Positions 62,674-64,000 of a stretch of DNA of 64,000 nucleotides are shown piece by piece. The stretch is from Meishania litoralis (GTDB taxonomy: Bacteria > Bacteroidota > Bacteroidia > Flavobacteriales > Flavobacteriaceae): positions 1,054,001-1,118,000 of the forward strand of contig NZ_JBHFPV010000001.1 in the NCBI RefSeq assembly GCF_042611095.1. The letters are read 5' to 3'. The translations under genes were made by a program, and so were the position numbers. The notes under the pieces are model-generated. The model saw only the letters and a program-made list of their open reading frames with translations, made no database searches and was not told where the DNA came from. Numbering within the stretch: position 1 is the first letter of the stretch; every line of letters starts with the position of its first letter.

Positions 62674-63495
62674 TTAACCCAACCCTACGTCCAAGACCAT
62701 CATAATTATGAAGCCACCGATAAAGCCCATGGTCGCAATATCGGTATATTGGTCTTGCTGCGTTTCGGGAATCACTTCCTCTACCACCACAAAGATCATG
62801 GCCCCGGCGGCAAAAGAAAGCGCATAGGGCAAAATCGGCTGAAAGGTAAGAACGGCCCAAGCGCCCAGTACCGCCGCAATAGGTTCAACGATTGCGGAAG
62901 CCTGCCCGTAAAGAAAACTTTTCCAGCGGGTAAGACCTTGCCGTCGCAAGGGCATGGCCACGGCAAAACCTTCCGGAAAGTTCTGTAGCCCGATTCCCAG
63001 GGCCAATGCCACGGCGCCCCCGATACTGGCACCTTCGAAACCTGCGGCCACACCCCCGAACAATACCCCGACCGCCAATCCTTCGGGAATATTATGTAAG
63101 GTTATGGCCAATGTCAAAAGGGTAGTACGGTGCCAAGGCGTTTTGACGCCTTCAGCCTCGCTTTCCTTGAAATTAATGTGCAAATGCGGTAATATCTTAT
63201 CCAACCCGAAGATAAATGCGGCCCCCAAAAGAAAGCCGACCGCTGCAGGGATTACTTTTACGAACCCCTCGCCCGGACTCATCTCGATACCGGGTGCCAG
63301 AAGGCTCCAAAAACTTGCGGCCACCATTACCCCGCCCGTAAAGCCCAACATGCCGTCAAGCACGGCACGGTTCATCGTTTTGAACAAAAAGACCAGGGCC
63401 GCACCGGTCGCTGTCAAGCCCCATGTAAAGAGCGTAGCGTAAAACGCCGCCAAAATGGGGTCGATAGATTCGAAATAATCGATTATTGGTTCCAT
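62674..63495 (-). CDS. ZIP-family metal transporter
   Basis: 273 aa, about eight helices. Metal-binding motifs HNIPEG (helix 4) and QNFPEG (helix 5, replacing the usual HNxPEG His with Gln) are seen, with HLHINF in the variable loop. ZIP proteins import zinc, iron or manganese. It is encoded one base after the DtxR-type regulator gene and is probably controlled by it. Converges on the DUF3570 gene. Confidence 0.9.
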   Translation of the reverse strand: MEPIIDYFESIDPILAAFYATLFTWGLTATGAALVFLFKTMNRAVLDGMLGFTGGVMVAASFWSLLAPGIEMSPGEGFVKVIPAAVGFLLGAAFIFGLDKILPHLHINFKESEAEGVKTPWHRTTLLTLAITLHNIPEGLAVGVLFGGVAAGFEGASIGGAVALALGIGLQNFPEGFAVAMPLRRQGLTRWKSFLYGQASAIVEPIAAVLGAWAVLTFQPILPYALSFAAGAMIFVVVEEVIPETQQDQYTDIATMGFIGGFIIMMVLDVGLG

Positions 63496-63496
63496 G

Positions 63497-64000
63497 TTAT
63501 TCCGTTATTTTTAAATATAGATTGGTCGCTATAAGATTCGATATATGAATGTCGGCTTCTTTGACCCTAATGTGCAAAGATCCATCGAACTCTTCTTTGT
63601 CCATTACGGTAATCTTGTCGCCGAGCGCAATTTTATGCTTGTCCAAAAACTTTAGAAAAGGTGGTGATGAATCCTTCACCCCGACACAGATTCCACTTGA
63701 ACCGATAGGCACCTCGTTCAGCAGTTTTTTGACCGCTTTCTTGAACTCGCCCTTCTTAGAAGGAATGGGGTCCCCATGCGGGTCTACCTGTGGAAAGCCC
63801 AAATGTCTGTCAAGGCTATCAATTAATTTTTCGCTCTTGATATGCTCCAATTGTTCTGCCACCTCATGCACCTCATCCCACGAAAAATCAAGCTTCTCAA
63901 CCAAAAAAACTTCCCAAAGCCGATGCTTCCTAACAATCGAAAGCGCTGTTTTTTGTCCGTATTCGGTCAAACTTACCCCCTTGTACGGTATGTAATTGAC
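63497..64000 (-). CDS. DtxR/MntR-family metal-dependent regulator (5' end cut by window edge)
   Basis: At least 167 residues; the open frame runs to the window end, so the N-terminal HTH is mostly missing. Visible: VNYIPYKGVSLTEYGQK..., RKHRLWEVFLVEKL, the dimerization and metal-binding domain with HEVAEQLEHIKSE, then a C-terminal SH3-like FeoA-type domain (GDKITVMDKEE, LHIRVKEADIHISNLIAT). It probably represses the downstream ZIP gene when metal is bound. The TTG at 63970 is internal, not the start. Confidence 0.9.
   Translation of the reverse strand, partial: VNYIPYKGVSLTEYGQKTALSIVRKHRLWEVFLVEKLDFSWDEVHEVAEQLEHIKSEKLIDSLDRHLGFPQVDPHGDPIPSKKGEFKKAVKKLLNEVPIGSSGICVGVKDSSPPFLKFLDKHKIALGDKITVMDKEEFDGSLHIRVKEADIHISNLIATNLYLKITE

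Noticed and set aside
1..64000. CRISPR array, transposase or prophage
   Set aside because: No regular direct-repeat series, no transposase or integrase motif, and no phage structural gene was seen.

Overview
The window looks like a chromosome segment from a marine-type member of the Bacteroidetes, most likely Flavobacteriaceae. The signs are a hybrid two-component system with a beta-propeller sensor, a sulfatase beside sugar-acid genes, Tat-exported Gfo/Idh/MocA oxidoreductases, a CzcA-type RND pump fused to its outer-membrane channel, low-to-moderate GC, and promoter-like sequences of the TTG-N20-TAnnTTTG type. I see no transposase, integrase, phage gene or CRISPR array. Two tRNA genes are present: Arg(CCT) and Asn(GTT).

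Layout. 0-2.5 kb: arginine decarboxylase and agmatinase (putrescine synthesis). 2.9-8.5 kb: a secreted protein, a 1320-aa hybrid sensor/regulator and a small lipoprotein. 8.8-16.4 kb (+): a tight operon of an exported FAD oxidoreductase, two Tat-signal oxidoreductases, a NagA-like deacetylase with a hydrophobic N-terminus, an Nramp-fold transporter lacking the metal-ligand motifs, and NagB. 16.5-27.9 kb (-): an exported esterase, a TRAP transporter, a RidA lipoprotein, then (after an AT-rich interruption carrying one hydrolase gene) a five-gene block of a SelA/DgaE-like PLP enzyme, RidA, RraA, an amidohydrolase and a PQQ sugar dehydrogenase with cytochrome c. Nearly all of these carry export signals although many homologues are cytosolic. 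28-35.4 kb: a CBM9-like protein, sulfatase, fuconolactonase-like lactonase, UxaA-like dehydratase, a third Tat oxidoreductase and a DUF1080 protein.

35.4-42 kb is a more AT-rich accessory stretch: two HEPN-like genes flanking an mltG homologue, a LytS/LytR-type pair, a beta-lactamase-fold hydrolase and a toxin-antitoxin pair. 42-53 kb is mostly household: RseP, SCO, feoAB plus a 49-aa FeoB-associated Cys-rich protein, a carboxypeptidase-regulatory-like protein, an ECF sigma/anti-sigma operon with two DUF4097 proteins, and small genes. 53.3-64 kb is metal and redox: a His-rich small protein, the RND-OMF fusion, its adaptor, a compact thioredoxin-ApbE-DUF4266-DUF3570 operon, and a ZIP transporter with a DtxR-type regulator cut by the window edge.

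Working model (inference): the 8.8-35 kb island oxidises and deaminates amino sugars or sugar acids largely in the periplasm. The PQQ dehydrogenase would make an aldonate, the amidohydrolase would remove an acyl group, and the PLP enzyme with RidA would release ammonia and give a keto acid, which the TRAP system would import. The most promising undescribed systems are this exported pathway, the metal-ligand-less Nramp protein in the nagA-nagB operon, and the thioredoxin-ApbE-DUF4266-DUF3570 module.
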